DNA of 64,000 nucleotides from Pseudidiomarina indica (GTDB taxonomy: Bacteria > Pseudomonadota > Gammaproteobacteria > Enterobacterales > Alteromonadaceae), in the NCBI RefSeq assembly GCF_900104245.1, contig NZ_FMXN01000007.1, positions 1-64,000 on the forward strand. Reading direction: 5' to 3'. The notes beneath the pieces are model-generated. The model searched no databases, had not been told where the DNA came from, and was given only the letters and a program-made list of their open reading frames with translations. Made by a program: the position numbers and the translations under genes. Shown one piece after another: positions 61,313-64,000 of the stretch (position 1 is the stretch's first letter; each line of letters begins with the position of its first letter).

Positions 61313-62887
61313 ATGCAAGATATTCATGCAGATCGCATTTTAATTTTAGACTTTGGATCTCAGTTTACGCAGCTCATTGCTCGCCGCGTTCGTGAATTAG
61401 GGGTGTATTGTGAACTGTGGGCATGGGATGTCAGCGCGGAAGATATCAAAGAATTTCGCCCCAGTGGCATAATTTTGTCGGGTGGTCCTGAATCGGTCAC
61501 TGCGCTTGACTCGCCACGTGCGCCTGAGTATGTTTTTGAAGCGGGCGTTCCTGTTTTAGGAATTTGCTATGGCATGCAAACCATGGCTGTGCAATTGGGT
61601 GGCCAAGTGCAAGGCTCTAGCGAGCGTGAATTTGGTTACGCCCAGGTTGAACGGATCGCTCCATGCCCGTTATTCCATCATATTGAGGACAGCGTGCACG
61701 CAAATGGCAATCCGTTACTCGATGTGTGGATGAGCCATGGTGACAAAGTCAGCGTGGTTCCTAAAGGGTTTCAAGTTGTGGCCCAAACGGAAACTTGCCC
61801 AATTGCCGCCATCGCCGATGAAACCCGTGATTTTTACGGTGTGCAATTCCATCCTGAAGTAACCCACACCCGTCAAGGGCTGCGCATGCTTGAGCATTTT
61901 GTGGTGGAACTGTGCGAATGTGAGCAGCGTTGGACTCCGTCACAGATTATTGATGACGCAGTGGCTCGAATTAGAGCGCAGGTAGGTGATAAAAAGGTGG
62001 TGTTGGGATTATCCGGCGGTGTGGATAGCTCGGTGACTGCCATGTTGCTACATCGTGCCATTGGTGATCAGCTTACCTGTGTGTTTGTCGATAATGGGTT
62101 ATTGCGTTGGCGTGAAGCTGAGCAAGTGATGGAAATGTTTGGCGATCATTACGGCTTAAACATTATCCATGTGGATGCGGAAGACCGCTTCCTTGATGCG
62201 CTAGCCGGCGAGCAAGACCCTGAAGCAAAACGAAAAATCATTGGCCGCGTGTTCATTGAGATTTTTGATGAACAGGCCAGCCTCATTAACGATGTGTCGT
62301 TTTTGGCGCAAGGCACCATTTATCCCGACGTGATTGAGTCGGCAGGCTCAAAAACGGGCAAGGCCCATGTAATTAAGTCGCACCATAACGTTGGCGGCTT
62401 ACCAGAAAATATGAAACTGAGCTTGGTGGAACCGCTGCGTGAACTCTTTAAAGATGAAGTGCGGAAAATTGGCCTCGAGCTTGGCTTGCCTTACGACATG
62501 TTGTATCGCCATCCATTCCCAGGCCCAGGCCTGGGCGTGCGGGTATTGGGTGAAGTGAAGAAAGAATATTGCGATATCTTACGTCGTGCGGACCACATCT
62601 TCATCAGTGAGCTGCGTGAAGCTGGCTTGTACCACGAAGTCAGCCAAGCGTTTGTCGTGTTCCTTCCAGTTCGCTCGGTAGGCGTGATGGGAGATGCGCG
62701 TAAATACGATTGGGTGGTGGCACTGCGTGCAGTTGAAACCATTGATTTTATGACGGCAAGGTGGGCACATTTGCCTTATGAGCTATTGGGCCGCGTATCG
62801 AACCGTATTATTAATGAAATCGATGGCATTTCCCGCGTGGTGTATGACATTTCAGGTAAACCTCCAGCCACGATTGAATGGGAATAA
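61313..62887 (+). CDS. guaA: GMP synthase (glutamine-hydrolysing)
   Basis: The 524 aa protein has a class I glutamine amidotransferase domain ([10 protein letters not shown] with the Cys, and [10 protein letters not shown]) and the ATP pyrophosphatase loop [12 protein letters not shown] near residue 230. The dimerisation domain ends PPATIEWE. It starts 6 bp after guaB and converts XMP to GMP. Confidence 0.98.
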   Translation: MQDIHADRILILDFGSQFTQLIARRVRELGVYCELWAWDVSAEDIKEFRPSGIILSGGPESVTALDSPRAPEYVFEAGVPVLGICYGMQTMAVQLGGQVQGSSEREFGYAQVERIAPCPLFHHIEDSVHANGNPLLDVWMSHGDKVSVVPKGFQVVAQTETCPIAAIADETRDFYGVQFHPEVTHTRQGLRMLEHFVVELCECEQRWTPSQIIDDAVARIRAQVGDKKVVLGLSGGVDSSVTAMLLHRAIGDQLTCVFVDNGLLRWREAEQVMEMFGDHYGLNIIHVDAEDRFLDALAGEQDPEAKRKIIGRVFIEIFDEQASLINDVSFLAQGTIYPDVIESAGSKTGKAHVIKSHHNVGGLPENMKLSLVEPLRELFKDEVRKIGLELGLPYDMLYRHPFPGPGLGVRVLGEVKKEYCDILRRADHIFISELREAGLYHEVSQAFVVFLPVRSVGVMGDARKYDWVVALRAVETIDFMTARWAHLPYELLGRVSNRIINEIDGISRVVYDISGKPPATIEWE

Positions 62888-62890
62888 GCC

Positions 62891-64000
62891 GTGCTAAAAA
62901 GGTGCGCTAGCTGGTTGTTGTTATTGGTGTTAATTGGCTGTGCTCCTGAGCCTCAGCCAAGCCAGCTGGATGCCATCCAAGAGCGCGGCGTATTGCGGGT
63001 GGGCACCTTATTAGGGCCCACCAGCTATTATTTGGATGCCGAAGCCGAAGCTGGGCTGGAGTATCACTTAGCGCGTCGCTTTGCAGATCAACTAGGTGTT
63101 GAGCTCGAAATGGTCACGCGCTACAACATCAATCATTTATTTAATTTGCTGGCGCAGGGCGAAGTGGATTTATTAGCGGCTGGGCTGAATCGAACGCCAC
63201 AGCGAGAGCAGCAATTTCGTTTTGGGCCACCCTATATGGAAGTGGCACAACGCATTGTCTTTAAACAAGGGGCACGGGATCGACCGCGCAGCTTAGCTGA
63301 CCTTGATGCTGAGTTGGTGGTGGTCGATGGTTCCAGCCACCATGATTGGTTACTCGAATTAAGTGCCGAGAACCCGAACCTACGCTGGCGAACAACCGAC
63401 GACTATGATGCCAACGAGTTGCTACGACAAGTCATTCAAGGGGAAATTGCCTACACCATCGCGGACAGTCACACCTTAGATATTCAGCGTCGCTATTACC
63501 CCGACCTCAGTGTTGCCTTCACCGTGATTGACCAAGCAGATATTGCTTGGTTGCTAAATCAACATATTGATGCCTCTTTGTACGCAGAAGTGATAAAATT
63601 CTTTGGTGAGTTACGTCACTCTGGACAATTGGTGCAGTTACTCGATCAACATTATGGCCATGTCAGTCAGTTTAACTACGTGGATACCAGTTTATTTATC
63701 GATGCGGTACAACGGGTGCTGCCTAAATATCGAGAGTTGTTCGAGCAGCACGCTGGCAGCTTGGATTGGCGCTTATTAGCTGCCATCAGCTACCAAGAAA
63801 GTTTATGGAACCCGCGTGCTGTTTCGCCAACGGGAGTGCGCGGGTTGATGATGCTCACCTTACCAACAGCGCAAGCCATGGGGGTGACCAGCCGCTTGAA
63901 TCCTGAACAAAGTATTCAAGGTGGAGCTCGTTATTTTGAGCGGATGCTGCAACAAATTCCGGCGCGCATTGCCGAGCCGGATCGCACGTGGTTTGCATTA
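62891..64000 (+). CDS. mltF: Membrane-bound lytic murein transglycosylase F, 5' part
   Basis: GTG 62891 opens a frame of 370 codons that runs off the window. It has a lipoprotein signal (LLLLVLIGC) and a solute-binding-protein-like domain (RGVLRVGTLLGPTSYYLD, QGEVDLLAAGLNRTP). The start of the SLT lytic domain follows: LAAISYQESLWNPRAVSPTG, with the catalytic Glu, then RGLMMLTLPTAQAMGV. The order guaA-mltF and the two-domain layout support the name. It cuts peptidoglycan glycan strands. Confidence 0.9.
   Translation, partial: MLKRCASWLLLLVLIGCAPEPQPSQLDAIQERGVLRVGTLLGPTSYYLDAEAEAGLEYHLARRFADQLGVELEMVTRYNINHLFNLLAQGEVDLLAAGLNRTPQREQQFRFGPPYMEVAQRIVFKQGARDRPRSLADLDAELVVVDGSSHHDWLLELSAENPNLRWRTTDDYDANELLRQVIQGEIAYTIADSHTLDIQRRYYPDLSVAFTVIDQADIAWLLNQHIDASLYAEVIKFFGELRHSGQLVQLLDQHYGHVSQFNYVDTSLFIDAVQRVLPKYRELFEQHAGSLDWRLLAAISYQESLWNPRAVSPTGVRGLMMLTLPTAQAMGVTSRLNPEQSIQGGARYFERMLQQIPARIAEPDRTWFAL

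Overview
The window looks like a gammaproteobacterial chromosome, most likely Alteromonadales and plausibly Idiomarinaceae-like. The reasons are the order ribH-nusB-thiL-pgpA, then dxs-ispA-xseB opposed to thiI, the divergent srmB/trmN6 pair, guaBA-mltF, a ttpC-exbB-exbD-tonB (TonB2-type) operon with a DUF3450 protein in front, an OsmC-YcaO fusion, and a CrbS/CrbR-type SLC5 sensor kinase system. The taxonomic call is inference from gene content and order; no search was run.

Layout. Positions 1-2396 are the end of an integron gene-cassette array: an IS110-type element that has entered one attC site, then two AT-rich cassettes, each followed by a complete attC. One cassette gene is an orphan ORF. 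The other is a YaaC-like gene broken by an in-frame stop. Positions 2397-3936 are a visibly more GC-rich patch holding an aryl-alcohol-type dehydrogenase and the decayed C-terminus of a Fis-type regulator, so probably also acquired. From about 4100 on the sequence is compact core-like chromosome.

4.1-18.9 kb: a METTL21-like methyltransferase, OsmC-YcaO, a DUF1707/LiaF-like protein, ElbB, an Mpo1-like membrane protein, an AI-2E family transporter, Cfa, an RcsF-like lipoprotein with a cysteine synthase and secreted GlpQ, an ATP-grasp (RimK-like) ligase with a GNAT partner, and the TIGR03546/TIGR03545 membrane pair. 18.9-30.3 kb: a probable carbon-acquisition module (GntP-type permease, acyl-CoA synthetase, exported MetX-like hydrolase, TonB-dependent receptor) next to the CrbR/CrbS-like regulatory pair and a TRIC-type channel. 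30.4-43.4 kb: Sec accessory genes, yaaA, riboflavin, thiamine, phospholipid and isoprenoid genes, thiI. 43.4-51.3 kb: srmB, trmN6, a lipoprotein HEXXH peptidase, rdgC, an orphan histidine kinase and a YbdG-type channel. 51.3-56.4 kb: the TonB2 energy-transduction operon, which could power receptors such as the one at 23.3 kb. 56.4-64 kb: a porin behind two PhoB-box-like repeats, an AEC transporter, xseA, guaB, guaA and the start of mltF, cut by the window edge.

The genome is tightly packed: five convergent pairs overlap at their 3' ends by 11 to 128 bp. No tRNA, rRNA, CRISPR array or known riboswitch was recognised.
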